Shown: one piece after another, positions 42,860 through 56,459 of the stretch
Layout: each line of letters starts with the position of its first letter
Position numbering within the stretch: the first letter of the stretch is position 1
NCBI RefSeq assembly: GCF_029873635.1
Contig: NC_080422.1
Span: 8,029,764 to 8,093,763 of the forward strand
Reading direction: 5' to 3'
DNA: 64,000 nt
Origin: Malania oleifera
Taxonomy: Eukaryota; Streptophyta; Magnoliopsida; Santalales; Ximeniaceae
Notes under the pieces: generated by a model
What the model saw: the letters and a program-made list of their open reading frames with translations, nothing else
Told to the model about the DNA's origin: nothing
The model's database searches: none
Made by a program: the position numbers and the translations under genes

Positions 42860-45207
42860 TGAGGAAAACCCCAGCTCAATTACTAAGCTGAGCCAAACTA
42901 GTCTCACTTGTAGGGTTTAGACTCCCCAGTTTAATTTCGAACTGAACCGAACCGGTCTCATTTATGGGATTGAGACTCCCCAATTCAATTAACGGGTTGA
43001 ACCCAACCGTTATGCCTTACCAGGATGGCGCACCTAACTTTCCTAACCGGGTTTAAGTCAGTCTGAGACTTTCTTAACCGGGTCTAAGTCTATCCAGGAC
43101 TCTTCACAGGGCGAGTCTCCCTCTTCAGGCCACGCCTGTAATACAAATATATTTAAGAGAATTTGCGTACAAAGAAATGCTTATAAACTAAGCAGGGATG
43201 TACAACATTAAAGTCTACTATGCACTCATATGATTTTGAAATGTAGCTCATGTAGTGTATTGGTTTTCTCTCAAAATATTTTTCAAGTAAAACTTGAGAG
43301 TTTGGAAAATGATTTTCTTTTCTAAAATGATCGACCTTTTCAAATTCAAATCATAAAGGTTACCAAGCAAAAATGAATATATGCTTTAGTCTTTTTTTTT
43401 TTGAAGCTTTTGAAGCCAATATATATATTAATGAATATATGCTCAAAACTTTTAAATAACCCAAAGAGTTTCTCCAAAAATATACTTCAAGATAAGTAGG
43501 AGAAACTAGGATTTTGCTGTCAAAATGATTGACCTTTATAAAATAAAAGGAGAAGCCTCTCAAGCAAGTATATATTAAATTGATATATGCTCAAGGCTCC
43601 CTCTTGTATAACCTAAAGAAATTCTCCAGTAAATGTATTTCAAGATAAGAGTAGGAGAATATTAGGGTTTTCTTCAAAATGATTGACCTTAGTAAATTAA
43701 TCCCAAGAAGGCATTCAAGCAAAATATATAAGCAAGAATATTAGCCCAAGCCTTCAAGACATTATTCACAAGAAATTTCTTCAAAAAAATATTTTTCAAA
43801 TAAAAAAATATGGGAGAAATTTAATCTTTGAAAACATGAAAAATAGAAAGGCCTTCACGCAATATACATATAGAGAATGTTATATGGTCAAGCCTCTTCA
43901 AATACAACCCCAAAAATACTTTCCCCAAAAATGGTTTTCAAAAGAAGAGAATAGGAGACATTTTAATCTTTGAAAATATATCACAAATGAAAGAAGAAGG
44001 CCATCAGGCAATATATATGTATATGATATATGCTCAAGCCTCTTCATATATAACCCCCAAGAATATTTTCTCCCAAAATGATTTTCAAATAAAATAAGAG
44101 TAGGAGAAAAATGAGAATTTAAAGAACAAATGGTGTATAAAAGTGTGGGAGAATCAAATAATGATAAACTAAATTAACAAAAGGATTCTCCAACCATTTT
44201 CAAGTGTTTTGGGGTTGTATTTATAGGCAAAAACCCCTTGTGACCGTTATATAGCCGTTGGGACCTTAAAATATATTTTTATTTTGAAAATTAACCATTT
44301 TTCGGCCATTGAGACACTTTCCTGAGAAGGTCGGTTGACCAAGCTAAAGGTACGATCGACCAAGGCTTGAAATCTGCGAGTTTCGGTCGACCGTAGTGAA
44401 GGTTCGGTTGACTGGCCTCGACTTTTCTGCACGTACACAATTCAGTGTTTTGATCATAACTTTTGCTATACAAATCTAAATTGGATGTTCTTGACATCAA
44501 TAGAAAGGTAAGATAAAATTAAACAACTTTTATGTTGAACACATTTTAAGATAATGAGTTTTGGTTTGATAAAAATGCCCATAAATGAGACGGAAGAAAC
44601 ATGAAAGGAGTTTTTCTCTTACAAACACGTTTCAGTGTTTTGGTCATAACCTTTTCTGTGTTACACCAATTTGGACGTTCTTGGTATCAAACGCAAGCTA
44701 TGGGAAAATTCCACAATTTTCATGTTGAACATGGTTTGAGATGAGATCTAATTGAGTGAGAAAATTGCTCATTTATAACATTCGGTCGATTGGCTGGTTG
44801 ACCAACCCCTTTGAAAAATTTAGTTTTGGCTTTCTTTTAACTTTAAAACCATTTAAAAACCTTTGTATAAGTTAGAAATTTTATGAAAAGAGTTTTTCAT
44901 ATTATTTGGACGTCCTATGGTCAATCTAAGGTTAGGTAGAGTTTCAATTTTAAATCATGTAAGATGCATGCACATTCAACCCTAATTACTATTACAACCT
45001 AGAAAATAGATAAAGTGTTCGTGTCTTTTGCTCCTCAATGCTCCATGGAATATGTCGATTGGTGTTCTTCTCAGTGCTCTTTATAGCTTCCATTTTGCAT
45101 TCATCACTTGTAATTACAGAAATATAAACCTGTTCACACTCAGTTACATAAGTGGGATACTATAGTTTGTCATTATCAAAACAAGGATTAGACTCAAAAA
45201 GTCAACA
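42860..45207 (-). mobile_element. 3' LTR of the family B LARD
   Basis: It matches 49562-51701 in long identical runs (for example the GGGATGTACAACATTAAAGT block). It ends AAAAGTCAACA at 45207, followed by the PPT complement ATCTCCCCCTTTTTGAT. About 470 bp of the outer end are missing compared with the right LTR. It includes a TCGGTCGACC cluster (44325-44415). Frames such as 43360-43563 recur in the other LTR (50057-50269) but show no domain and are interrupted elsewhere. Confidence 0.82.
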
Positions 45208-48200
45208 ATCTCCCCCTTTTTGATAATGCAAACGCATGAGCAAATTGGGATTGCCTTATAAGGCTCCCCCTTACGATATGCATAAATTCAAAATGATATT
45301 CAAAAATGCTCAATCATAAACATGGAGACTTCACGAATTTTCAAGTTGATAGTTAAGTTCAGTGGTTCAATGTGCAGTTTATGTTTGAAGCTATTTTAAC
45401 AAAATATTCAAGTTTGTGCATTTGTCATTTTTCATTTTGAATAACAAAAGGTAGAGAGATAAAAAAGGTTTATAATTTTTCTTAAGAAACATCTCCCCCT
45501 TTTGTCATCAGCAAAAGGGCTAAAACAAAATTTCTTTGAAAAGAATACTATTTAAAGTCCAAAGCCCTTAAAAACCTAAAAAAAAATCATGACACAAATG
45601 AATTTTTGAAGCTAAGTAGTACCTGTCATGATTGCTTTTAAGCTCATAGACAAGAAATAAGATTTAAAAATTATAAGATCATTCTTGCCAAAAAAAATTC
45701 CTTTCGAATATTACTAATAAGTTCTGGGGACAATGCTTGCTGAAAAAGAAACTTTAATTTAAAAACTCAAGAAAACATTATTAACCTGGTTTATCATTTA
45801 AGTACAAATCACAAAGTACAAGAAATATGCAACCATATAGATCCAAGGATATTAAATAAATTCAAGAAAGGGGATCATATGGCAAAACCTAAAACACTGT
45901 GGCAAACAAAATATTTTCATTGGTTATATTCAAATGAAGACATTACAATTAAGAACAAGCCACAATGAATTCAAAAACCAAATCTAAACTAGAAATATTG
46001 CGAGCACAACAGGATAGAAAAATAATTTCTAGGTGCTCCCCCTATCAGTTTGAATACGTGCTTAGATTCTTTTAACTACTTATACTGATATAATTCATGA
46101 AAAATCATTAAGAGTTCAAACAGTATAAGTATTAATTTTAGATTTTACTGGATAAGTGTTAGACAAATAAATTTCACCAGTAAAATATCCGTAAGCACAC
46201 ATGCGCTAAAAAATCAAACACTAATTCATGCATGGTGTTCATGTGTACCCGGAACAATCCATATCAAAGATATTCAGTAGAGACAAGATATGTTGTTCAA
46301 GGTGCCTAGAAAACCTTCAGACTCAAAAAATAGAAGCAATAGAAATAATGTGAGTCCATAGGTCAGGTGATTCTTATCCTTTTTCAAGGATGGGGCTTAA
46401 CCTCCCCGGTATTGTCTCAAGCATACAAAAGTGCACTAACATTTAAGGATGGATTTCATTTAAACACACTCAATACATGTTCATCCTTCTAAATATTACT
46501 TAACATGCAGGAGATTATAGGCATTAAGTTCATTTTTCTTAAAAGTGGGGCTTAAACTCCCCCTTTATATTTATGTGCATACGTACTTGCATTAAGTTCA
46601 GGATGGTGGTCATTTAAGAGCATTCCTAAAAAATTCATCATTTCAAAATATTTTTAGCATGCAGCAAATATAGGCATTTAGCATATACTAGCATGGCATA
46701 TTGCATTTTATTTTAACAACACGATAGTCAATCAAGATTGTACTCAAAGGTAATGTAATAGGGGATTAAAAAAATGACACAATTCAAAATTCACAATGAG
46801 TGTGTGTGAAATGAAAAAACCCCCTTGAGTCATGCAATTCTCCTAGTCTATGGATCATCATCAAAATATGGTATGTTCAATTTTAAGGATGATGCTTTAC
46901 CATTTGGGTCTGAGTGAAAGTATATAACACAAAGAGTTAGACCAAATGGTGTCCATGAACTAGTCTCTCCTAGGACAACATAATGTGTACATGTCTTCAA
47001 TTTATATAGCGGTTTGGATTTATACATGTACAACCTATTTAGTTATCTAGCATCCTAGGAAACAAGTATGAAGATTGTGCATGTTTTTTCAGTTTAGCAT
47101 ATGTCATTCAAAATTTAACATGCACAAGTGAATGGTTTAGTATGCACCTATAACTAAGGATGAACGATGATATTCATTTATGATTCACTCATCCTTTCAA
47201 AAACATTTTAGCATGCATTGTATTATTATCCTAGTACATGGTTTCATTTTTGGGAAAGATTCTATCAAAATTTCGGCAGCATTTCGTCTATAAATTGAAC
47301 ATTTTTCCTATTTTTACCAAGTACCTAAAACCTGATAAATTCACGCAATCAACAAATAATAATCCAATTTAAGCATGTGAGAACCTATTTCTACTACCAG
47401 CATGCAATTCTCATCAGCTGCATCCGTCATGCAGGAGACATTCTAGACTAAGCATGCAATCAGGTAGTTCAATCAATATATCAAATAAAATATAAACTAT
47501 CCATACGAAGATGTACACATCAGGCAAGCGATGGATAGTGGCATTCAATACAAATAAGTTATCCATCAAATATAATTAAACTTAAATCGAAAGGTGGATA
47601 TATGCATTTATTTAAAAACAAATTATCCATTCATGAGAAAATATGGTCATTTAAGTAAGAATGGACATAGGCATTCAGCTCTCTTTAGATCAAATTTAAA
47701 CAATATCCATCCATCATAGAGAATATTCATTTTGCACAAATGGATATTTGCATTTAGCTCAACAAAAAGACATCCAAAAAGTATAAGCACTAAATTAAGA
47801 TGTTTATTAGATGAATTTTAAATTTTCTGCTCCCCTTCCGTTATGCAGCTAAAAAGTTTTATATTCAGTTAAGTATCCAGCATAACTGATATTTTCAAAT
47901 AGGACGATGAGCTTATAAATTTTTTTGAATATGATTAAGCGTTTAAGCTCCATGATAAGTTTAGGGTAGCATGATATATAAAACTATGATGGATTCCCTA
48001 AACCTCAATCTGTGTGATGGACAAAACATGCTATATTTAAGATTTTTCAAATTACAACACAAATATATATATAACATTACAAATATAATGACATTTTAAA
48101 ATCAGTTTGTCCATTTGAATGAGATTTTATTTAAACATGCTTATGAAATTGGAATTAATGATTGGTAATTCTATATAAGCATGCTATAGCCAATATTATC

Positions 48201-49098
48201 AAGTAACATCCAATCAAAATGATTTATATAAATGTTAAGCTTAGATTAGATGAGACAATTAAAACTTACATGTTGGCTAGATTTCCTTAGGGTTCTTAGT
48301 ATAACAATAGTGTATATTAAGGTTTAGAATTTTAAGCATTATACACTATTTAGGCATATAAAGTATTCTAACCCTATGTATAACAATTTCTAAAATCTTA
48401 TGAGTATATAAAAATTTCTTTAGGATGTACCTCGTAAGACATCATGCTATTATCATAAAAGATTTATCATGATTCATACAAAGATTTAATACAAGATATA
48501 TCATACAAATCATGACGTGAAATTAACACAAATATCATATGATTCACAGCAACAAACAAATTAAACACAACATATATCATGTGAATCATACTATGAGTTA
48601 TTCAATATATTAGAAGGAGAATAGATATACCTTTAGGTTTTACACCTTCTTAATTGTTTAAGCTTGGAGCTGTGTCATCTCTCTTTCAGTTCCTTATACC
48701 TCTTATGATTCCCAAAAGACCTTAGCACTCAAAAGAATGAACTTACAAAGGCATTAGTGACTAAGGCACACAAAAAAATATGCATGGCACACATATGATA
48801 TGGATTAAAACATATGTCATGCAAATATAATTCATTTTCAAAATTTAGGAAATTTGTAATTTGAAAACATTTTCAATGGGATATGATAAGCATAACAAAC
48901 ACGAATACTTTCCAAATCCACCAATCATTTGATTTTACAAACATATTTTCAGATTTAACACAGTAAAATCTATGCAATAAAACAGTGGAGGATTTGCGAA
49001 GCGCTGACCCTCAAAATTGGGATACACCGAAAAGTTAAGCCATTGCGATCTTTATGCATAAATGTTTTAGCCTTTTACAACAAGACTCTGATACCAAT
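45208..49098 (-). mobile_element. Non-coding interior of the family B LARD
   Basis: About 3.9 kb between the PPT (45208-45224) and the PBS (49085-49096). No gag, protease, integrase or RT motif was found in any frame; the longest open stretches are short and unremarkable. The DNA is AT-rich with recurring words (AAGCATGCAA, GGATGGACATTTA-like units at 46400-47700). A long LTR pair around a long non-coding interior is the definition of a LARD, which must borrow proteins from an autonomous relative. Confidence 0.78.
49085..49096 (-). other. Primer-binding site of the LARD
   Basis: The minus strand reads TGGTATCAGAGT, complementary to initiator tRNA-Met except for the last base, two bases from the LTR end at 49099. 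It fixes the element direction. Confidence 0.85.
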
Positions 49099-49205
49099 TG
49101 TTGGACTTGGTGTGATCCCAAGAGGGGTGGGGGGATGAATTGAGTTTTAAAAACTTTTTAGCTAATTTAAATGTTTCACCGATTCACCACAGTTCATATC
49201 CCATT

Positions 49206-49279
<74 letters not shown>

Positions 49280-51701
49280 AAGTCGAGTTTAATAATAAAA
49301 GCAAACATACACGTGTGTAGTATCTTATTTAAATTAAATGTGTGCATAAGAATAATTTTGACATTAAATAAACATTCATACACATGCTGAAATTAAAGTG
49401 CAGGAATTTAAATAAGATATAGAGAGAACGGCATCAGATTTGTTATCGAGGTTTGGCCAAACCAGCCTACATCCCCGCCTTGGGCTTATCCCCAAGGATT
49501 CCACTATAACATGCTCACTTAACTGGGCGTAGCAAAAGCCTTTTACATCCTCTCCTTACGGGGTAAGGAAAACCCCAGTTCAATTACTAGGCTGAGCCAA
49601 ACTAGTCTCACTTGTGGGACTTAAACTCCCCAGTTTAATTCCGGGCTGAATCAAACCGGTCTCATTTACGGGGCTGCAACTCCCCAGTTCAATTAACGGG
49701 CTGAACCAAACCATCACGCCTTACTAGGATGACGCATCTAGCTTTCCTAACAGGGTCTATGCCAGTCCGGGACTTTCTTAACCGGGTCTAAGTCTATCCG
49801 GGACTCTTCACAGGGTGAGTCTCCCTCTTCAAGCCACGCCTGGAATACAAATATATTTAATAAAATTTGCATACAAACAAATTCTTCTAAACTAAGAAGG
49901 GATGTACAACATTAAAGTCTAATATGCACTCTCATATGATTTTGAAATGAAGCTCATGTAGTGTATGGGTTTTCTCTCAAAATATTTTTCAAGTAAAACT
50001 TGAGAGTTTGGAAAATGATTTTCTTTTCTAAAATGATTGACCTTTTCAAATTCAAATCATAAAGGTTTCCAAGCAAAAATGAATATATGCTTTAACCTTT
50101 TTTTTTTTAAGAAGCTTTTGAAGCCAATATATATTAATGAATATATGCTCAAAACTCTTAAATAACCCAAAGAGTTTCTCCAAAAATATACTTTAAGATA
50201 AGTAGGAGAAACTAGGATTTTGCTATCAAAATGATTGACCTTTATAAAATAAAAGGAGAAGCCTCTCAAGCAAGTATATATTAAATTGATATATGCTCAA
50301 GGCTCCCTCTTGCATAACCCAAAGAAATTCTCCAATAAATGTATTTCAAGATAAGAGTAGGAGAATATTAGGGTTTTCTTTAAAATGATTGACCTTAGTA
50401 AATTAATCCCAAGAAGGCATTCAAGCAAAATATATGAGCAAGAATATTAGCCCAAGCCTTTAAGACATTATTCACAAGAAATTTCTTCAAAAAAATATTT
50501 TTTCAAATAAAAGAATACGGGAGAAATTTAATCTTTGAAAACATGAAAAATAGAAAGGCCTTCACGCAATATACATATAGAGAATGTTATATGCTCAAGC
50601 CTCTTCAAATATAACTCCAAAAATATTTTCCCCAAAAATGGTTTTCAAAAAAAGAGAATAGGAGACATTTTAATCTTTGAAAATATATCATAAATGAAAG
50701 AAGAAGGCCATCAAGCAATATATATGTATATGATATATGTTCAAGCTTCTTCACATAAAACTCCCAAGAATATTTTCTCTCAAAATGATTTTAAAATAAA
50801 AGAAGAGTAGGAGAAAAATGAGAATTTAAAGAACAAATGGGGTATAGAAGTGTGGGAGAATCAAATAATGATAAAGTAAATTAACAAAGGGATTCTCCAA
50901 CCATTTTCAAGTGTTTTGGGGTTGTATTTATAGGCAAATCCCCCTTGTGACCGTTATATAGCCGTTGAGACCTTAAAATATATTTTTATTTTGAAAACTA
51001 GCAATTTTTTGGCCGTTGGGACACTTTCACGAGAAGGTCGGTTGACCAAGCTCAAGGTACAGTCGACCGAGGTTTGAAATCCTCGAGTTTCGGTCGACCG
51101 TAGCGAAGGTTCGGTCAACCGGCCTCGACTTTTCTGCACGGACACCTGTCAGTTGTTTGGCCATAACCTTTTCTATACAATTTTAAATTGGATGTTCTTG
51201 ATATCAATAGAAAGGTAAGTGAAAATCCACAACTTTCATGTTGAACACATTTTAAAATAATGAGTTTTGGTTTGATAAAAATGCCCATCAATGAGATAGA
51301 AGAAACATGAAGGGAGTTTTTCTCTTACGAACACGTTTCAGTGTTTTGACCATAACTTTTTATATGTAACTCAAATTTGGACGTTCTTGGTATCAAACGC
51401 AAGCTGTGGAAAAATTCCACAATTTTCAAGTTGAATATGGTTTGAGATGAGATCTAATTGAGTGAGAAAATTGCTCATTTTTAACATTCGGTTGACTAGC
51501 CGGTTGATTGACCCCTTTGAAAAATTTAGTTTTGGCTTTCTTTTAACTTTAAAACCATTTAAAAACCTTTGTATAAGTTATACATTTTATGAAGAGAATT
51601 TTTCATATTATTTGGATGTCTTATGGCCAATCTAAGGTCAGGTAGAGCTTCAATTTTAAATCATGTAAGATGCATGCACATTCAACCCTGATTACTATTA
51701 C
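49099..51701 (-). mobile_element. 5' LTR of the family B LARD (truncated)
   Basis: It starts TGTTGGACTTGGTGTG and includes an (AT)n(GT)n run (49209-49275), the GGTTTGGCC block, the GCCACGCCTGGAATAC block and a TCGGTCGACC cluster (51035-51125). It breaks off at 51701 in ATTACTATTAC, where the left LTR continues for another 216 bp. The sequence changes there to a family A-like LTR. Confidence 0.82.
49209..49275. repeat. Compound (AT)n(GT)n microsatellite
   Basis: About 15 AT units run directly into about 18 GT units. Confidence 0.95.
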
Positions 51702-52152
51702 CTTAGTTTTCCTGAACTATGCCCGCAGGGTCTCGAAATTACACCCGCAACGCTTACCCGAACCCTGAATCAAGAATCCTAATTCCATTAAATCAACCCT
51801 AAATAAAATATTATTTTAATATTTCCTAGACCCATAAATTTTAAATAAATAATTATACCCTCAAATATAAACAATTCACTTAATTCTCCAAATCCCACTC
51901 TAACTTTGGAATGGTGCCTAGGAAACCCAAATTGAAAATTTACTCCCGCCAAAATGACGACGATCGCGAATAGGACCCCATGGTGGTGCCCGATCGCCGA
52001 TTTGACTAAAGATCTAAGGAGAAATTTAGAAAATAGGGAAATATTACTTTACCCTAGGAATGGTGCCTACGCCGCTTCTATGACAAATCCACTCCGGTAT
52101 CGACTGAATATTATGTCGATAAATTGAGAAGAGTGGGAGAGGAGATGAGGAG

Positions 52153-52197
<45 letters not shown>

Positions 52198-52376
52198 ACG
52201 TTCTCCAAGATTTGATATGAATATATATATATATATATATATATAAAACTTTTATTATTATAATATCATATACTTATATATTGATATGTATGTATATCAT
52301 TTTAATTATTTAATAAATTCAATTCAACAATGCTTAATTTAATGAATTAATGCAATTTAAAAATAATTAATAGTTA

Positions 52377-52418
<42 letters not shown>

Positions 52419-52457
52419 TTCCACACTTCTATGCATATAATTTTCTGGGGCATTACA
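51702..52457 (-). mobile_element. 3' LTR of Gypsy element 1 (family A-like)
   Basis: It ends GGGGCATTACA at 52457, followed by TTATCCTCTCCTT, the PPT complement. Its layout parallels 17800-18447 (CCGCAGGG, CCACTCCGGTATCGA versus CACTCCGGTAGG). It contains (CA)n at 52155-52194, (AT)n at 52220-52246 and (TTA)n at 52377-52420. The outer end is missing. Confidence 0.7.
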
Positions 52458-54280
52458 TTATCCTCTCCTTATAAAAATTTCGTCATCGAAATTTGTTAAA
52501 TACAATCCGAAGTAAAATCCATCGTTAACCTAACAAGTTTTGAGTTAATCCTTTAAACAACTCTATTAAAAATGGTAACTAATATAAATCGATGGATTAT
52601 ACATTCTCTCCTAATACACCTTGCTTTAGCACCAACACTCCACAACTTCAATTTTCATCTCCAATCTTTTAAAGATCTAACCCCATCATAACCTTGAAAG
52701 AATCAATAGATAATTATCTTTTGATTATGACGTGACTCAAAAATTTCGTATTAGTTGTCTAGAACCCACTTTTTTTGTTTAGCATATAACTAATGCTCTT
52801 ATAATGTTTGAAAAATTAATCTCAAATATTGTTCATGCTCTTCTTGAGTCTTTGAATACTCCAAAAATCATCCAGAAAAATTACATTAAACTGATCCAGC
52901 TATGGTTGAATGACTTGATTCATTATATCTATGAAAATGCGAGGTGCATTGATAACCCCAATTGGTAACATCAGAAACTTATAGCGACCTTACTGTGTAC
53001 TCAATTCTGTCTTTGGGATGTGTAATTCCCAAATCTTAATTAGTAATAATTTAATTGCAAATCAATCTTCAAAAATTTTGAGATTTATCAATTATTCCAA
53101 TAATCCCCCAATACCTGGATGTCGATATCAATTCCTACTGTAACATAATTCAACTTCTAATGATTAATGCATAACCTCAAGGCCCCATTATGTCTCTTAG
53201 TGAATAACACAGGTGCAACCTATAATGATATACTAGGTCGAATAGATTCCTTGTTAAGGAAATCCTCTAGTTGCACCTTAAGTTGCCTTAGTTCAGTTGA
53301 TGTCATTCTATAGGAAGCAATTGACATAGGCTCCGTTCCTAGTACCAAATCAATATTAAATTCAATCTCCTCTTGAAGGTAGACCTGATAAGTCATCTAG
53401 AAAGAATATCTAAAAATTCATCACCTATGGGTAAAGAAGTTTGGGATTCGTTAACTCGTATATCTCTTTCATTACTGCTACAAACCCCAGACATGTGCCC
53501 AAATTCACAAGCTCTCAAGATGTCAAATATGAGAGCTTGTTAGTTGGAAGGAAACCATCACTCCATTTGAATCTCCGAGTACTACTTCTTTTTGGAAATA
53601 ATCAACTAGGTGTATGATCAATAAATAACCACCAATGATTAGCCTCATTTTAAACAAAGAACTTGCAATGATGACTCATACTCATCAAGGATCATACCTA
53701 CTGAGACATCCCAGACCAGGATGTGTAATCATTAGTCTGTCAGATAAAATGTATAAAAGGCACTTCAAACTCTCATCATAACTTTGCAATTCATTTGAGT
53801 AAAAATTATATGAACCCCTAAATATTCCCTGAAATCCTAATCACCCAATTTATTTTCAATGCCAAACCAATGTATAGGCTTACACTTTTAAATCAAGGTA
53901 AGGTACCATTTTCCTACCAAATTGGTTCCTATATATTTTTTTTCTTACTTCAAATAGTTTTTAAAACTTAACTTCTAACCTATGCTGGCACCTATTGAAT
54001 ATCAAAACATAGCTGGAAAATATCCTTAATGAAAAACATGGATTGCAATTATAGCAAGTTTAAGTCCTGGTATACTGACTTCAAGCCAACCATAATCTTG
54101 CTCTAGTGATTGGAAAAATATGCAATAAACACGTGTCTTGGTTTTTTGGTATAAAATACAACACAAATGAAGTTGTTTAGTCAACTATGATCAGTGATTG
54201 AACATTTTCTAGCAGCATAAATCTTGTATGAAATGGACCAAGAAGGAAAAAGGGTGACATTCATTTGTACTAGAGAGTTG
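52458..54280 (-). pseudogene. Gypsy element 1 pol remnant (reverse transcriptase)
   Basis: On the minus strand, 53400 to about 52800 reads as Ty3/Gypsy RT. EIEFNIDLVLGTEPMS leads into SYRMTSTELRQLKVQLEDF and then APVLFTKRHNGALRLCINH in one frame with two stops. After shifts it goes on to PIGVINAPRIFIDIMNQVIQ and VIFLDDFWSIQ, the catalytic block with LDD. RNase H and integrase, expected between RT and the LTR at 52457, are missing. 53400-54280 probably covers the decayed protease and gag, without clear motifs. Confidence 0.78.
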
Positions 54281-54282
54281 TG

Positions 54283-55960
54283 ACTCACTCGAAAAATGAG
54301 TAGCTCGGAAGTTATCCCAAGTATAGGAGTTATGTCGTGTAATATTAAGCCCAAGGGGTAGATCGTCTCCTCAGGGAATGCGTTTTAATTTCAAAATTTA
54401 CGTTCATCCAATCGAAAACAAAAAAGGTACTGAACTCGGTTCAGATTCGGGATTTTCAAAATTATGGAGACTTAATTTAACAAATTAAATACATACGCAA
54501 ATTAAAGTCCTAAAACTAGCACGCACTAAATTAAATAACAATAATGGAAACCCTAGTTTACTTAAGGAGACACTAGAGCACATTAACTAAAAATGAAAAC
54601 TTTAAACATGGAATTAAAAATACGCAACCATAATCACAATTTAAACACGAAACAAACAAAAATTTAACACATAAACGATAATAAAAAAAAAAAAAAACAC
54701 GAGAAATCAAACCAGACTTAATTAAAAAGACTAAATTAAAACTCCAACTAATTAGATAAACAAACAAATAATTTTAACAAGAATTAAACACTTGACAATG
54801 TCCAATCTTAAAAAGAAATTTCAAATAACATAAAAAAAAAATAAACTAAACTTTATTCAGTATTTAAAGACTAAACAAAAATAAATAAAGTGTGAGAGAG
54901 AGAGAGAGAGAGAGAAAGAGAGATAAAGAGAAAAATAGAAAAAGAGAAAAATTGAAAGAGAGTCATGTATGCTGCTGTTGGTGTTGCCGTAGAGTTCCTG
55001 GTGTTGCTGTGGAGGCTTGGGTCCAGCTGGTGTGGCAGGAGAGAGGGTCAGCTACTGTTCTTTGGAGCATGGAGTAGAGGTGGCTGAACTGGATCTGTGC
55101 TTGCCGAGAGCAGGGGAGCGCTGCTGTGGAGGCTCGGTGAAGTGGCCGCAAGGACTGCTATGCAGAGGGCTGCCAGACTGCTGCTGTGGTGTGATGGGGG
55201 GCTCGGTTACTGCAATAGAGGGAGGCTTGAGGGCTAGTATTACTGGAGTTATGGAGTTCAGAGGAGAGATAGAACAGGGGAAGAGAAAGGTAAGAGAGTA
55301 GAGGACAAGGGAGAAAAGGATAAGAGAGAAAAGAGAGCAAGGAAAAAAAAATAAGGAAGGGGAAGAGAAGGAACAGAGAAGAAGAAGAAGAAGAAGAAGA
55401 GGAAGATGAAAAGGAAGAGGAAGAGAATGGTGCGGTTGGGGCAGCGCCCAACAGGAGAAAAGAAGGAGAATAGGAAATTTAAATAAAGGAGAGGGGAGGC
55501 TTGCCCTAGACCCACGACCCAGATGGCTCAACCTGACCCAAATTGAGCTAACCTGGCTTGCATGGCCGGGTCACATCACATATCCTTATATATATATTTT
55601 TTCATTTTTTTCATTCTCTGTTCATCACCAAATTTGACCCTTCTGGAGTCCGTTTCTTGTAAAACTCAAAACATGAAAGTTGTAGATAATATTTTCCTAT
55701 TTCTCCATAAATTTGAATCGCCTTGATCAGAGCTCAGACGGAAAAGTTATGCATAAAATACGAATAGTTGTCAGTTTGATTCCCGAAAATTTTCCTGCGA
55801 TAAAATATTACCAAAAATTCATAAATTGCACAATAAAACTCGAGAATGATAATTTTGGCACTTTATTAAAATGTTTTACAAATTTGGACATTATATTAAG
55901 AATATAAGCCGTAAAACCCGGGTTAAGATGTCCAATAATGCAGTTTTGACGCATAATCAA
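54283..55960. mobile_element. LTR-like repeat (family E), borders uncertain
   Basis: A possible start TGTGACTCACTCG is followed by CGTCTCCTCAGGGAATG, wording common near the ends of plant LTRs. An (AG)n run (54894-54935), an (AAG)n run (55379-55398), a GC-rich leader-like block (54960-55560) and a final part with GTTGTAGATAATATTTTCC and GAGCTCAGACGGAAAAG complete it. The frames at 54892-55531 come from the purine/pyrimidine bias. No PBS, PPT or duplication was found, so the class is inferred from layout. Confidence 0.4.
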
Positions 55961-56459
55961 GTTGCTAATGGTAGAAGGATTATAGATTCTAAAGATGGCT
56001 TCAAAAGCCATAATCAACTGCTAGTAACTACAGAAGATTTCACATGAAGTTGTATACAAGCTAAATCCCAACCAGAGCCGATGTTTAAGTAGTTAAATTG
56101 GTGTCCCATTGCCAAGTAGGATTCACACGAATATAGAGAAAAAATAAAACTTTACGTCCTAGCATACATGGTTTTTCTTCTGGATAGCAGATTGTTAAAG
56201 ATCCAAGTATCATTATGATTTTTCTTTTAGGTAAGTTGATAAAGATGATTCTGTTGGGTGTTATTTGATTCATAGAATCCTTTGGAAGACTTGGCAATGT
56301 GATGCTCATGACATCTTATTCTCAGGTTTGTTTTCAGCTTATGGTGACAATATCACTTCCCAGGGAATAAAGAATTTCCACAAAACATAGAAGTCAAATT
56401 GTTACCCACTTAGTATCTTACATTTTTATGGGCATCTTAATTTTAGGATTACATTGTCC
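55961..56459. other. Unassigned DNA between two LTR elements
   Basis: No motif, repeat border or convincing open frame. It may be the decayed downstream part of Gypsy element 2. Confidence 0.4.

Noticed and set aside
43360-50269. A similar 67-70 codon frame in both LARD LTRs, as a conserved small protein
   Set aside because: The similarity follows from the two LTRs being copies of one sequence; the peptide is low-complexity and not kept open in the other family B LTRs by eye.
54892-55531. Overlapping frames on both strands near the (AG)n and (AAG)n runs
   Set aside because: Low-complexity translation (poly-Ser/Leu/Phe, poly-Glu/Lys).
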